64,000 bases of DNA from JSC-12 sp033764965 (GCA_033764965.1 JANRIN010000090.1:62001-126000), one strand, 5' to 3'. Shown: positions 9,701 to 18,150, counted from the stretch's first letter. The notes: a model not told the origin generated them from the sequence alone. Translations and numbers: made by a program.

Positions 9701-11127
9701 GCACTGATTTGAATGTAGAATTTCGCATCCTCAAGCCGGATGGTGCGTTGTGCTGGTTAGTGGCGAAGGGGAAAGTGTTCCACGATCGAGAGGGCAACCC
9801 ACTCCAAATGACTGGGGTGACGCTGGACATCACCGAGCGCAAACGGATTGAGGTGGAACGGGCACAGATTTTGCAACGGGAACAGGCGGCTCGGCAGCAA
9901 GCGGAGTCGGCAAGCCGGATGAAGGATGAGTTTTTGGCAATTGTGTCCCATGAATTGCGATCGCCCCTCAACGCCATCCTGGGTTGGTCGCGCCTGTTAC
10001 GCACGCGCAAAATGAACGTCGAGAAAACGGAACAAGCCCTTGCCATTATTGAACGCAACGCCCAGGCACAAACTCAATTGATTGAAGATTTACTAGACAT
10101 TTCGCGTATTATTCGGGGCAAGATTCGGCTCTATCCTCGTCCGGTCAAGTTGGTGCCGATTTTGCAGGCGGCGATCGATAGCAATCGTCCCACCGCCGAC
10201 ACGAAATTGATTCAACTGGAGGCTTGCTTGGGGCATCCCAATAGTTCCGTTTCGGGAGATCCAGAACGGCTTCAGCAAGTTGTTTGGAATCTGCTTTCTA
10301 ACGCGATTAAATTTACTCCCAACGGCGGACGAGTTGAAGTCTGTTTGTCTGTGGTTAGTCGTGATTCGTCATTGGTCGATAGTCATTGGTCATTGGCAAA
10401 ACAACAACCAATGACCAACGACCAGGAACAAATGACTCACTATGCTCAAATTACTGTCACGGATACGGGCAAAGGGATTGCTCCCGAATTTTTGCCGCAA
10501 GTGTTCGATCGCTTTGCTCAGGCAGATTCCACCACTACGCGGAATGAAAGTGGGTTGGGCTTGGGGCTGGCGATCGTGCGGAATTTGGTGGAATTGCACG
10601 GCGGACGAGTGTTTGCCGATAGTGCTGGAGTGGGGCGGGGCGCAACCTTCACCGTAGAACTCCCTCTCCTCCCAGAAACTCCCGTTGCGGCTCAACCCTT
10701 CACCGGGGTGCGGACAGTGCCGGGAGATGCCGATTCCCTGGACGGCATTCGGGTGCTTGTGGTGGATGATGAAGCAGACACGCGAGATTTTTTGGTCGCC
10801 GCGCTGGAGCAGTTTGGTGCCGATGTGACCGCCGCTGTCTCTGTGCAAGATGCGCTGAATCAAATCACGCAACTCCGTCCCCATGTCTTACTGAGTGATA
10901 TCGGAATGCCAGAGCAGGATGGGTATGAGCTAATTCAGCAATTGCGGACGCTACCCCCAGAAGCCGGAGGCACAACTCCCGCCGCTGCCATAACAGCCTA
11001 CGTTCGAGGGGAGGATCGCAACCAAGCCATCCAGGCAGGCTTTCAGTTACACGTACCGAAGCCGATCGATCCGATGCAGTTACTTCATGTCGTGCAACAG
11101 CTCGCTACGCTTCAGCAAAATGATTGA
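6793..11127 (+). CDS. Hybrid sensor histidine kinase: MASE1, five PAS, HisKA, HATPase, receiver
   Basis: A 1444-residue membrane sensor. Residues about 20-330 are a polytopic MASE1 sensor (PGVSLWFPPSG motif, about eight membrane segments). Five PAS or PAC units follow between about 370 and 1030, several with the FRM/RHKHGEWRW and DITDRK linker signatures. HisKA has SHELRSPLN with phospho-acceptor H1053. The ATPase has the N box (NLLSNAIKF), G1 (DTGKGI) and G2 (GLGLGLAI). A C-terminal receiver has D1369 (LLSDIGMPEQDG) and the conserved Lys in VPKP. An in-frame repeat-derived insert of about 25 residues sits between N box and G1 (about 1188-1215). The final output partner is not adjacent. Confidence 0.95.
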   Translation: MAYSSQTTSPPRLTSPSPKRKRTTLWSVLLLGALLLVVAHVIASFYRVQPGVSLWFPPSGVAIVLTFWLGPIGALITGIVSVLMAPLWGGDGWMRLSGWVDIVEPLVAWLLYRRLFRGSLTLHNLHSVIAFLLSAPLAACSISAALGCSVLSKLGRIPPADFFATVSHWWVGNAIGTMAIVPVSLLLMTPLLRQWGVLPQPPVEITQPFNFPPNLTRNQWIELIAILLSLGLLGLTTVQATYTSAFITLQFSLLGLIPIIWAACRFGVLGGVLAANLAIFIALIGYVLFYPSTIALAQSPVNAELLHLQQLNLLLQSAVALVVGTAITEWAAGQVALAVEQVRLKEYQASAQLSEKLFQLNRLLTESNQQLQSSEERFRTSVENMLDCFCIYSAIRDETGQIIDFQYDYLNEAACHNNRLSREEQIGKRLCELLPSHRTNGLFDDYCQVVETGRSLVKDEFIDDDIYGQQRLVRAFDIRATKFGDGLVVTWRDVTSRRQAHEELNQRQRFIERVTNTVPGVLYVYDLIQQRNVYANLQLAETLGYTPTEIQAMGQDLFPRLMHPDELALLPHQLAKLQALQDGEFLEFEFRMRHKHGEWRWLCDRATVFTRTSTGEPHQILGCAQDITDRKQTELALSLANEQFQLAATAIDSLIYDWDIESDYMIRTEGLMKVLGYSPDEAEPNNCWWRNQIHPSDLAHLPEGPSPTSATGDRYNLEYRVRHKQGHFVTVQDSGLILYRDDGTPKRVVGHVIDISDRKQAENALRESEERLRLALTAADQGLYDLNVQTGSAIVSPEYARMLGYDPDTFQETHQWWLERLHPDDLPGTTQAYEDYITGQRQDYRVEFRQRCQNGAWKWILSVGKIVQWDEAGQPLRMLGTHTDINDRKHSEEALQRSQERLNLALEAAGMGTWKWNMPANEVTWSIKLEEMFGLSPGTFNGSLQVFINRLHPEDHDRVLRTAADAVRRGTDLNVEFRILKPDGALCWLVAKGKVFHDREGNPLQMTGVTLDITERKRIEVERAQILQREQAARQQAESASRMKDEFLAIVSHELRSPLNAILGWSRLLRTRKMNVEKTEQALAIIERNAQAQTQLIEDLLDISRIIRGKIRLYPRPVKLVPILQAAIDSNRPTADTKLIQLEACLGHPNSSVSGDPERLQQVVWNLLSNAIKFTPNGGRVEVCLSVVSRDSSLVDSHWSLAKQQPMTNDQEQMTHYAQITVTDTGKGIAPEFLPQVFDRFAQADSTTTRNESGLGLGLAIVRNLVELHGGRVFADSAGVGRGATFTVELPLLPETPVAAQPFTGVRTVPGDADSLDGIRVLVVDDEADTRDFLVAALEQFGADVTAAVSVQDALNQITQLRPHVLLSDIGMPEQDGYELIQQLRTLPPEAGGTTPAAAITAYVRGEDRNQAIQAGFQLHVPKPIDPMQLLHVVQQLATLQQND
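10368..10437. repeat. TGACCAATGA-type dispersed repeat inside the histidine kinase gene
   Basis: GTCATTGGTC-like units at 10368-10396 are mirrored by CCAATGACCAACGACC units at 10408-10426, giving a palindromic cluster within the reading frame. The same words occur in intergenic DNA at 18109-18150 and 63744-63810 and in the trnL intron at 52186-52208. Here they encode a hydrophilic insert in the ATPase domain without breaking the frame. Confidence 0.85.
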
Positions 11128-11414
11128 TTTCTGCAAATTGTATCCCTGACTTCACCAAGATTCTTAAGGGTATTTTAAGATTTACGATTAATTGAGTGGA
11201 TGGGAGCGATCGGCAACTACTGTATAAGCATCAAATGTATAAGCATCAAACCCAACTCGCTGGTATCGCCATCGCCCAGGGAAACCTGGCAATGGTGAGT
11301 CAGAAAGCCTAATCAGAATCACCGTTTGAACGATTAGTTTTAGCCTCAGCTTTCTGACCAAAGCACTACATTCGCTCTGGTTACATTCAGTTCTCACCAA
11401 CACAGGCTCAATCT

Positions 11415-11723
11415 ATGCGATCTAAAGCCTTTCTCCGTTCTCTCCTGGTCACCAGCTTCATGAGCTTCCTGGCTCCTCTTGTGATGGTTGGTGGTGGTGT
11501 CGTGATACTCGCGCTGGTCGCCTACCTTCCAGGATTAACATCAATCAGCCAGATTTTGACGAGCCAAATTCTGCAATTCCTGGCAACTTTTGGCAACGGA
11601 GATGCGATTAGCGGTTCTGTTGTCATTGGGTTCGCGTTTATGCTGGTTGGGGCGTTGTTTGATATTTACAGCTTTTATTACCGCTCTCTCGGTTCCTTTG
11701 GTAGCGGCAAGGGTGAGGCATAA
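11415..11723 (+). CDS. Small hypothetical membrane protein
   Basis: A 102-residue protein with two or three hydrophobic segments: residues about 8-40 (FMSFLAPLVMVGGGVVILAL), 48-60, and 66-90 (SVVIGFAFMLVGALFDIYSFY). The tail is short and Gly/Ser-rich. I do not recognise a named family; the pattern suggests a small integral membrane protein. Its last 46 bases overlap the end of the convergent gene 11678-12610. Upstream there is a direct repeat GTATAAGCATCAAA at 11222-11250. Confidence 0.6.
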   Translation: MRSKAFLRSLLVTSFMSFLAPLVMVGGGVVILALVAYLPGLTSISQILTSQILQFLATFGNGDAISGSVVIGFAFMLVGALFDIYSFYYRSLGSFGSGKGEA

Positions 11724-12610
11724 AACCCCAAATGATTGGCAACTGGGCGTTCCCGCATCGGTATTTTGGTGTGGACTGGGGAATTGAGAATAGAAAAACC
11801 TCTAGACGTTTCCGCCACTAGCGTTGTAGAACCACCCCCATCTAGGTTGAGTGCCGCATCAGCGCCGAGGGCGATCGCCATTTCTGCCAGTTCCACCAGG
11901 CTGACTCCTTCGCTGTAAAGCCATTGTTTGTCGTCCACCACGATGATCCACAGGCGGTTTCCCGTGGCATCGATCGCCACCGCCGTCCGAGAATAATTCG
12001 CGTCACTATCCGCTGATCCAGCCTGAGCCGGGATGGTGCGTCCATTTTTCACAATCACGCTGCTCCCTGCCACCGCTTGAGTGGTTTCTTCAGGGCATTG
12101 ATCTTGCTGCAAAATCTGAGCACGTTGCTGGCTGGAAACACACAACACTGACCAATCCGACAATGGGAAAGAATATTCCACCCCATTGGAAATGGCTTGC
12201 CCTACAGCCCCCACCCGATCGTCACTGCGGGGGTAGTAATCCCAGGGTGTCACTTCTTTGAAGGGGTGAAAAAAACTGGCATTCACCGCCAGTTGCAAGT
12301 TAAATTCCTGTAAAAATTCTGACGTTGTCCGAGCATTCGTTTCTGATTCAATTGAGCGCTGTTCGCCGGGAGTGACCAAAACCTTGATCCCAGGGGTGGT
12401 CAAATCAATAGTCACCACGTGCAGCATGATGGGGCGAGGCGACGATCGAAATTCTCGCCGATAGGTAATGCCTTGAAACAGGGGCTTTTCTAGATTGGTT
12501 TGGGGCGGACGCTGAAAGGTTAACCAACCAAACAGAATGAGCGGAATGGACAAAACCCCTACACCAAGACTGTTAATTAGAAGCGGGAGGCGACGCGAGG
12601 ATGGCAACAT
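11678..12610 (-). CDS. Phosphodiester glycosidase family protein (NAGPA domain)
   Basis: A 310-residue protein with one N-terminal membrane anchor or signal (residues about 8-30) and a periplasmic or extracellular NAGPA domain. The conserved core ALNLDGGGSTTLV near residue 265 is the family signature. Relatives remove N-acetylglucosamine from phosphodiesters (mammalian uncovering enzyme) or process surface polymers in bacteria; substrate here is unknown. The gene starts 29 bases after the end of the 115-residue gene 12640-12987, so the two likely form an operon. Its 3' end overlaps the + strand membrane protein gene tail to tail. Confidence 0.82.
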   Translation of the reverse strand: MLPSSRRLPLLINSLGVGVLSIPLILFGWLTFQRPPQTNLEKPLFQGITYRREFRSSPRPIMLHVVTIDLTTPGIKVLVTPGEQRSIESETNARTTSEFLQEFNLQLAVNASFFHPFKEVTPWDYYPRSDDRVGAVGQAISNGVEYSFPLSDWSVLCVSSQQRAQILQQDQCPEETTQAVAGSSVIVKNGRTIPAQAGSADSDANYSRTAVAIDATGNRLWIIVVDDKQWLYSEGVSLVELAEMAIALGADAALNLDGGGSTTLVAETSRGFSILNSPVHTKIPMRERPVANHLGFYASPLPLPKEPRER

Positions 12611-12639
12611 TTCCAGGTCTCAATCTTTCTACGTCTCAA

Positions 12640-12987
12640 TTAAACCTGTTCCAGATATTGGTTAATGTCTTCAATCAAGCGGCTCAGTTCAGCTTCAGTG
12701 CTCAGATGAATGCGATCGTCCCTCAAGGTAATCAACACTTTCGCGGCAAAGGGGCTTGCCCAAATATTGGGATTGCAAAAGATTTCTAAAAATACGTCGC
12801 CCGTATACTGATACTCGATCGGCGGTTGCGGAGCGATTTTCGTTGGTGCTCCGGCTTGGCTGGCGTGGGCTTTGAGACTGTTGACAAGGGTTGTGAGGGT
12901 TGCTTGCAGTTCTTTTGCCGCCGTGGGCGCAAACTGGAAGGACACCGAACCTTCACCCAGATTGAGGGTTAGCCGAGGAGTAGACAT
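12640..12987 (-). CDS. Conserved hypothetical protein, 115 residues
   Basis: A small acidic soluble protein without signal or membrane segment. It opens with alternating beta residues (PRLTLNLGEGSVSFQF), then a helix, a Pro-rich linker, and a beta-strand and helix end (VLITLRDDRIHLSTEAEL). I have no named family for it. It is the first gene of a probable two-gene - strand operon with the NAGPA glycosidase. Confidence 0.65.
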   Translation of the reverse strand: MSTPRLTLNLGEGSVSFQFAPTAAKELQATLTTLVNSLKAHASQAGAPTKIAPQPPIEYQYTGDVFLEIFCNPNIWASPFAAKVLITLRDDRIHLSTEAELSRLIEDINQYLEQV

Positions 12988-13313
12988 ACAGCAATCTCAC
13001 AAGAAATTAGCAGGATAATCGCCATCCCATGCTACAGGACGAAAGCAGTGGGACGATCGCTCCTGTTATGTTCCTTGACGTTGTAGAGCCGTGGGTTAGC
13101 GACTTGCAATCAATGGTTGCGCGTTGGTTGGGCGATCGCATCAGGCGGAATTGGATTCTGCTATGATTGGGGTCTTGACTTGTGTGATGAGTACTCTTAC
13201 GCTGGTTAAGGCTTATTTTTGGGTAGCGAGTTTTTCCCTATTTGTGAAAACAGCAAACGAGTCTGAAGCAACCTTTTTATTGTGCCTGAGTGCAAGGCAA
13301 AGCGGCGGAAATT
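12988..13313. other. Intergenic region and leader upstream of rplI
   Basis: About 325 bases without a convincing gene. It must hold the divergent promoters of the 115-residue gene and of rplI. The last 150 bases, before the rplI start at 13314, are AT-richer and may be a 5' leader. I see no clear riboswitch or ribosomal-protein binding structure. Confidence 0.5.
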
Positions 13314-13769
13314 ATGGCGAAGCGGGTTCAATTAGTTCTTAACAAAGATGTCAGCAAGCTGGGGCGGGCTGGGGATGTGGTGGATGTTGCCCCTGGCTAT
13401 GCTCGCAACTATCTACTGCCTCAAGGGTTGGCAGTTCATACCAGTCCCGGAGTTTTGAAGCAGGTGGAGCGGCGACGTGAACTTGAGCGTCAACGCTTGG
13501 CAGAGCTAAAAGCGGCGGCAGAAACGGCGAAGAAAGCGATCGAAGGTAAGACCATTAGCATCGCGAAGCAAGTTGGGGATAAGGATGCCATTTTTGGTAC
13601 GGTGACGGCACAGGAAGTGGCAGATGCGATTCTGGCTGCAACCAAGCAAGAAGTCGATCGGCGTACCATCACCCTGCCGGATGTGAATCAACTGGGCAGC
13701 TACCAGGCAGAAATCAAGCTGCATCCTGAAGTGTCTGCAACCCTGAATATTGAGGTCGTTCCAGCGTAA
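13314..13769 (+). CDS. rplI: 50S ribosomal protein L9
   Basis: A 151-residue L9. The start MAKRVQLVLNKDVSKLGRAG and the motif GYARNYLLPQGLA (about residues 22-40) are the rRNA-binding N-domain signature. A long charged connecting helix follows (about 45-75), then the C-terminal domain ending VSATLNIEVVPA. L9 binds 23S rRNA near the L1 stalk and affects reading-frame maintenance. The frame is open upstream to 13290, but the ATG at 13314 matches the family start. An intrinsic terminator follows at 13801. dnaB lies 293 bases further on, the usual rplI-dnaB pairing in bacteria. Confidence 0.97.
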   Translation: MAKRVQLVLNKDVSKLGRAGDVVDVAPGYARNYLLPQGLAVHTSPGVLKQVERRRELERQRLAELKAAAETAKKAIEGKTISIAKQVGDKDAIFGTVTAQEVADAILAATKQEVDRRTITLPDVNQLGSYQAEIKLHPEVSATLNIEVVPA

Positions 13770-13800
13770 ATTTGTACTGATTGTGAATAATTGATCAAAT

Positions 13801-13829
13801 GGGCAGCTTGCGAGTTGCCCGTTTTTTTT
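13801..13829 (+). terminator. rplI intrinsic terminator
   Basis: GGGCAGCTTGCGAGTTGCCC forms a stem with arms GGGCA/TGCCC (extended by internal GC/GC pairing), followed by GTTTTTTTT. It lies 31 bases after the rplI stop codon and separates rplI from dnaB. Confidence 0.9.
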
Positions 13830-13938
13830 GCTTTCCCTACAATGATCAAACTTGCTTCGTGCTATAGTACAAATATACTATATCTCCAGGGTTTGAATCG
13901 TTTCGTTGGATGGAGTGTCCATTTAGTGGGCTTCTGGT

Positions 13939-13985
13939 ACATCTAGTGTTTTTTAGGTTCATCTAACTTGATAAACGCTAGATGT
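13939..13985. promoter_or_regulatory. Long inverted repeat upstream of dnaB
   Basis: ACATCTAGTGTTT (13939) and AAACGCTAGATGT (ending 13985) are complementary at 12 of 13 positions, the exception being a G-T type pair, around a 21-base centre. It is not followed by T-runs on either strand, so it is not a simple terminator. Its place about 80 bases before the dnaB start suggests an operator, a 5' leader structure or a small mobile repeat. Confidence 0.55.
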
Positions 13986-14062
13986 AGTTGAGAGTTTAGC
14001 TGCTCAACGGTATAGTAAGGAGGCTTGTTATTCGGGTTGTCGCTGGTAGGGACAGGGAAACT

Positions 14063-15415
14063 ATGGTTCAGGAGTTGAGCTTTCAAACGTACAACGATCG
14101 CCTGCCACCTCAAAACATTGACGCAGAGGAGGCGATCTTAGGCGGTATTTTGCTCGACCCGGAAGCGTTAAGTCGAGTAGCAGATTTGCTCCGCCCTGAA
14201 GCCTTTTACCTCAGCGCCCACCAGGAAATTTTTCGCGCTATGCTGGCACTCCAGAATCAGGGCTTGCCGACTGATTTGATGAGTGTGTCTACCTGGCTGC
14301 GCGATCGCAGCATCCTGGACAAAGTAGGAGGACAGAGCAAGCTGATCCAATTAATTGACCATACCGTGAGTGCGGTCAACATTGATCAGTATGCCTCCCT
14401 GGTGATGGACAAGTATATGCGGCGCAAGCTGATTCAGGCAGGGGGGGAAATTGCCCAACTGGGCTACGACACCGCAAAAGATCTGGAACTAATTTTAGAC
14501 CAATCGGAACAGAAAGTATTTGGGGTGACTCAGGAACGCCCCCAAACGGGTTTAGCCGCGACGGCTGATATCCTGACCCATACCTTTTCCGACATCGAAA
14601 GTCGATCGCTGGGGATGGTGTTGCCGGGGTTGTCTTGTGGCTACTACGACCTGGATGCCATGACTCAGGGTTTTCAGCGATCGGATTTAATCATTGTGGC
14701 GGGTCGTCCTTCGATGGGAAAAACCAGTTTCACGATGAATATTGCCCGCAACATTGCCGCCTTTCATAAATTACCCGTGGCGATTTTTAGCCTGGAAATG
14801 TCGAAGGAACAGCTAGTCCAACGATTGCTTGCCAGCGAAGTGCGGATTGAAAGTGGGCGGTTGCGATCGGGGCGGGTGAGCCAGCAGGAGTGGGAGCCAC
14901 TAGGACACGCCATCAGCGCCTTATCACAACTGCCCATTTTTATTGATGATACGCCCAGCATTAGCGTCACCGAGATGCGCTCCAAAGCCCGTCGCTTGCA
15001 AGCAGAGCAGGGCGGAGCCTTGGGCTTGATCCTGCTGGACTACCTACAGCTGATGGACGGAGGCAGTGACAACCGGGTGCAGGAGTTGTCCAAAATTACC
15101 CGATCGCTCAAGAGTCTGGCACGGGAACTGAATGTACCTGTGATTGCGCTCTCTCAACTTAGCCGGAGTGTGGAATCTCGCACCAACAAACGCCCGATGA
15201 TGTCCGACTTGCGGGAATCGGGCGCGATCGAGCAGGATGCAGACCTGATTATGATGCTGTACCGCGACGAGTACTACAACCCGGATACGCCTGATCGAGG
15301 TATTGCCGAAGTCATCTTGACCAAGCATCGAAATGGTCCAACGGGCGTGGTGAAGCTGCTATTTGAGTCTCAATTTACTCAATTTAGAAATATGGCATCT
15401 CCCAATCGGGTGTAG
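14063..15415 (+). CDS. dnaB: Replicative DNA helicase DnaB
   Basis: A 450-residue hexameric helicase that unwinds DNA ahead of the replisome. The N-terminal primase-interacting domain (about 15-115, PPQNIDAEEAILGG) is followed by the RecA-like domain with Walker A GRPSMGKTS near residues 213-221, Walker B LILLDYLQLM, the ALSQLSRSVESR loop and the SDLRESGAIEQDAD arginine-finger region. Length is normal. Many cyanobacterial dnaB genes carry an intein at the Walker A loop; none is present here. The stop is only six bases from the convergent FKBP gene. Confidence 0.97.
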   Translation: MVQELSFQTYNDRLPPQNIDAEEAILGGILLDPEALSRVADLLRPEAFYLSAHQEIFRAMLALQNQGLPTDLMSVSTWLRDRSILDKVGGQSKLIQLIDHTVSAVNIDQYASLVMDKYMRRKLIQAGGEIAQLGYDTAKDLELILDQSEQKVFGVTQERPQTGLAATADILTHTFSDIESRSLGMVLPGLSCGYYDLDAMTQGFQRSDLIIVAGRPSMGKTSFTMNIARNIAAFHKLPVAIFSLEMSKEQLVQRLLASEVRIESGRLRSGRVSQQEWEPLGHAISALSQLPIFIDDTPSISVTEMRSKARRLQAEQGGALGLILLDYLQLMDGGSDNRVQELSKITRSLKSLARELNVPVIALSQLSRSVESRTNKRPMMSDLRESGAIEQDADLIMMLYRDEYYNPDTPDRGIAEVILTKHRNGPTGVVKLLFESQFTQFRNMASPNRV

Positions 15416-15421
15416 CAAATC

Positions 15422-15970
15422 CTAGCCTGCCTTGAGCAATTCCACATCAAAAATCAGGGTGGAGTTGGGAGGAATGGGACCGATGCCGCGAGAGCCGTAA
15501 CCCAAATCTGGCGGGATTACCAATTGACGGCGACCCCCTACTTTCATGGAGGCGATGCCCTCATCCCAGCCTTTGATCACCTGTCCTGCTCCCAGTTTGA
15601 ATTTGAAGGGCGTACCCCGATCGCGGGAACTATCAAATTTGCTGCCGTCTTCCAGAGTGCCGGTGTAGTGGACAGTTACAGTCTGTCCGGTTTGGGGCGC
15701 GTCTCCACTGCCTTCCACCATATCCAGATACTTCAAACCAGAAGGAGTTGTGACGTAATTTTTAGAGGCTTCCACTTTCTTTGCTGTTGTTGTAGGGGTG
15801 GGGGCTGCTGCAACGAGGGGAGTCGCAACCACCTCGCTGAGATTTTCGATGGGTTCAGTGGTGGGCAAATTAGCAGCCGTTGCCGTAGTTCGATTTAGCG
15901 TGAATTGAGACACCACCAGAACCACAACACAGGCGATCATCACCCCTAAGCTGATTAAAATCTCTCTCAC
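15422..15970 (-). CDS. FKBP-type peptidyl-prolyl cis-trans isomerase, membrane-anchored
   Basis: A 182-residue protein with an N-terminal hydrophobic helix (residues 5-22) serving as signal or anchor, a low-complexity Ala/Thr/Pro linker (about 28-66), and one FKBP domain (about 75-182). The domain shows VHYTGTLEDGSKFDSS, VIKGWDEG and LGYGSRGIGPIPPNSTLIFDVELL, including the aromatic and Asp residues of the active pocket. It should catalyse proline isomerisation during folding of periplasmic or thylakoid-lumen proteins. It faces dnaB tail to tail. Confidence 0.95.
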   Translation of the reverse strand: MREILISLGVMIACVVVLVVSQFTLNRTTATAANLPTTEPIENLSEVVATPLVAAAPTPTTTAKKVEASKNYVTTPSGLKYLDMVEGSGDAPQTGQTVTVHYTGTLEDGSKFDSSRDRGTPFKFKLGAGQVIKGWDEGIASMKVGGRRQLVIPPDLGYGSRGIGPIPPNSTLIFDVELLKAG

Positions 15971-16089
15971 AAGAACTCTCCTGTACCGCTAGTAGTCAAT
16001 CAATGATGGGGTTGCTATGCCATCAATACTTGTGCTCAATGCTTGTTCATTGTATAGCGAAGTGCAGGGTGATGAGTGGTGATTAGCGC

Positions 16090-16851
16090 TCACCCTGCGA
16101 CTAAACGAGCGGCTAGTGCCAGATCGAAGTAGGTTGAGCCACCGGGATTACCATCGATCGCCTGGAATGGCAGTTCTGGTTCTCCCAGGTGATCGAGCAC
16201 CAGGACAGCTTCGGAGAAGTCTTCTTGCTGAGTGTAATGGCTGCGAGTAATAACTGTCTTTAAACTGGCTTGAGTCGCTGCCAGCAATCCCTGGCGGGAA
16301 TCTTCGATCGCCAAGCACTGATCTGGCGACAAGTCTAATTGTTCGAGGGCATACAAATACACGTCTGGGGCGGGTTTTTTGGCAGGCACCATGTCTCCTG
16401 CGGCGATCACGTCAAACCAGGTGGGGCTTTCCGGGGTGAGGCTTGTTTCCAATAACGTTGTGACATTTTCGGGGGTGCTGGTGGTGGCGATCGCCAATCG
16501 AATGCCTGCCTGCCGCGCCTCCTGCATCAATCGCTTTACGCCCGGACGCAGCGGCATCAGTCCTGTTTGCACCAGAGCTTTGTAGTGCTGAGTCTTGACT
16601 TTGTGCATCTGAGCCGCCCAGGTGATGGCATCCGGAATTGGCTCAAACGCTGGTTGGTCTTCTCGCAGATAGCGCTGTAGCCGCTCTTTGCCTCCCGCTG
16701 TGCTCAACAGTTCGCCATAGCGTTCTACCGACCATTCCCACCCCAACCCGGCATCAGCAAAAGCTCGATTAAATGCGACTCGATGCCCATCTCGCTCAGT
16801 ATCGGCTAAGGTTCCGTCCACATCAAAAATCAGGGCTTGGAGTTGGGGCAT
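16090..16851 (-). CDS. HAD hydrolase, CbbY-like sugar-phosphate phosphatase
   Basis: A 253-residue HAD IA protein. Motif I is D10-V-D12-G-T, so both catalytic aspartates are present, unlike the HAD protein at 6013. Motif II is ATTSTPEN, motif III has the Lys in PAKKPAPDVY, and motif IV is CLAIEDS. The cap segment GWEWSVERYGELL and GGKERL is typical of CbbY, which in photosynthetic organisms degrades xylulose 1,5-bisphosphate, an inhibitor of Rubisco. This role is inferred from family likeness. The gene stands alone, divergent from the AI-2E transporter. Confidence 0.9.
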   Translation of the reverse strand: MPQLQALIFDVDGTLADTERDGHRVAFNRAFADAGLGWEWSVERYGELLSTAGGKERLQRYLREDQPAFEPIPDAITWAAQMHKVKTQHYKALVQTGLMPLRPGVKRLMQEARQAGIRLAIATTSTPENVTTLLETSLTPESPTWFDVIAAGDMVPAKKPAPDVYLYALEQLDLSPDQCLAIEDSRQGLLAATQASLKTVITRSHYTQQEDFSEAVLVLDHLGEPELPFQAIDGNPGGSTYFDLALAARLVAG

Positions 16852-17005
16852 GGGGACTGACGCATCAAAATCTTGGTGGATCTATTTTATTCCTTCCCTT
16901 GTACCCTTTAATGGAAACATTGCATCGGTTGGGGTGAATCCTGGCATTTCCTCTGCCGCTGCTTAATCCTTTGCCGCGTCTCAGTCAAATGCTGCCACCC
17001 CAACC

Positions 17006-18076
17006 ATGAACGACAACCAACTCTGGCGATCGCTATCAAATTCTGCGCTGGTGCGTTTTCTACTGCTGTTCGCCTGTGGTTGGGCATTGGTGCAATTGAT
17101 TGCTTATTTTTATACTGTCATTGCCATGTTTGTCACGGCGGCAATCTTGGCAGTGTTGATGGATTACCCGGTGCGAAAACTGTCCATGTATATTCCGCGC
17201 TGGTTGGCAATAACGATGACAGTGCTGGGAACTGTGGCGATCGCCCTTGGGTTCATTACAATCCTGGGCTTGCAGGTGATCAATCAGGGCAGCACTTTGG
17301 TACAAAGCATCACTACGGGCATCCAAAGCTCCAATTTGCCATTTAAAGATTATCTTGAACGAATTAATTTTGATCAGATTATTGGAGTCCTGCGATCGAG
17401 TCTAAGTACAGGGCTAGGTTTAGTTGGGACCGTTTTTTCCAATACTTTTACCGCTATTTTTTTATTGGTAATTGCGATTTATATGTTGGTCGATGGTAGA
17501 AAGATTTGGGCTGCTTGTCTTAAATTGTTGCCTGGGGAAGTGAGAGAGCAGTTTGATCGAAATGTGCAAAGGAATTTCTTAGGATTTCTGCGGGGGCAAA
17601 TCACCCTGGTCATTTTTCTATCAGTTGCTAGTTTTATCGTATATACAATCTTAGGGGTTCAGTTCTCTTTAATTCTGGCGATCGTAGTGGGCGTGCTGGA
17701 TGCAATCCCTGGAATTGGAGCCACGTTGGGCGTTGTGATTGTGACAACCCTCGTCTTTCTCACGCAAGGACAATGGGTGGCATTGCAAGTCGTGATTGCT
17801 TCCGTGATTCTGCAACAAATTCAAGATAATGTGGTGCATCCCAGAGTGATGGGGAAAGCGCTGGAAATTAATCCCGTATTGTTATTTTTTGCTCTATTCA
17901 TTGGAGAGCGTGTGGCGGGATTACTGGGGATTTTTCTGGCAATCCCAATCGCTGGCATGATTGTGAGCTGGTCAAAGGACAAAGACGACACGCCCGCGAT
18001 CGTCGCCGCCGATGCCACAGTCACGATCACCCCAACCTCCAACCCTTCAGAAGAAGAAATTCGGCGGGAGCAATAG
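17006..18076 (+). CDS. AI-2E family transporter
   Basis: A 356-residue integral membrane protein with about eight hydrophobic segments, the family pattern of paired N-terminal helices, an amphipathic middle region (about 100-140, GIQSSNLPFKDYL) and a C-terminal bundle. The motifs GVLDAIPGIGATLG and QIQDNVVHPRVMGKALEINP (about 230-290) are characteristic. E. coli TqsA exports autoinducer-2, but members also act as Na+/H+ or general efflux carriers, so the cargo is uncertain. The tail after residue 320 is polar. A short dispersed repeat follows the gene. Confidence 0.93.
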   Translation: MNDNQLWRSLSNSALVRFLLLFACGWALVQLIAYFYTVIAMFVTAAILAVLMDYPVRKLSMYIPRWLAITMTVLGTVAIALGFITILGLQVINQGSTLVQSITTGIQSSNLPFKDYLERINFDQIIGVLRSSLSTGLGLVGTVFSNTFTAIFLLVIAIYMLVDGRKIWAACLKLLPGEVREQFDRNVQRNFLGFLRGQITLVIFLSVASFIVYTILGVQFSLILAIVVGVLDAIPGIGATLGVVIVTTLVFLTQGQWVALQVVIASVILQQIQDNVVHPRVMGKALEINPVLLFFALFIGERVAGLLGIFLAIPIAGMIVSWSKDKDDTPAIVAADATVTITPTSNPSEEEIRREQ

Positions 18077-18108
18077 TCTACCAGTTCAAGTTTGCTGGGT
18101 TCTGAGAC

Positions 18109-18150
18109 CGAATGACCAGTAGCCAGTGACCAATGACCCCCCAATGATCA
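18109..18150. repeat. Intergenic TGACCAATGA-type repeat
   Basis: The stretch has units AATGACCAGTAG, CAGTGACCAATGACC and CCAATGATC. It is the same repeat family as at 10368, 52186 and 63744. It lies between the AI-2E gene and the 159-residue gene. Confidence 0.8.

Noticed and set aside
14063..15415. Intein in dnaB
   Set aside because: The 450-residue length and uninterrupted Walker A region show no insertion.
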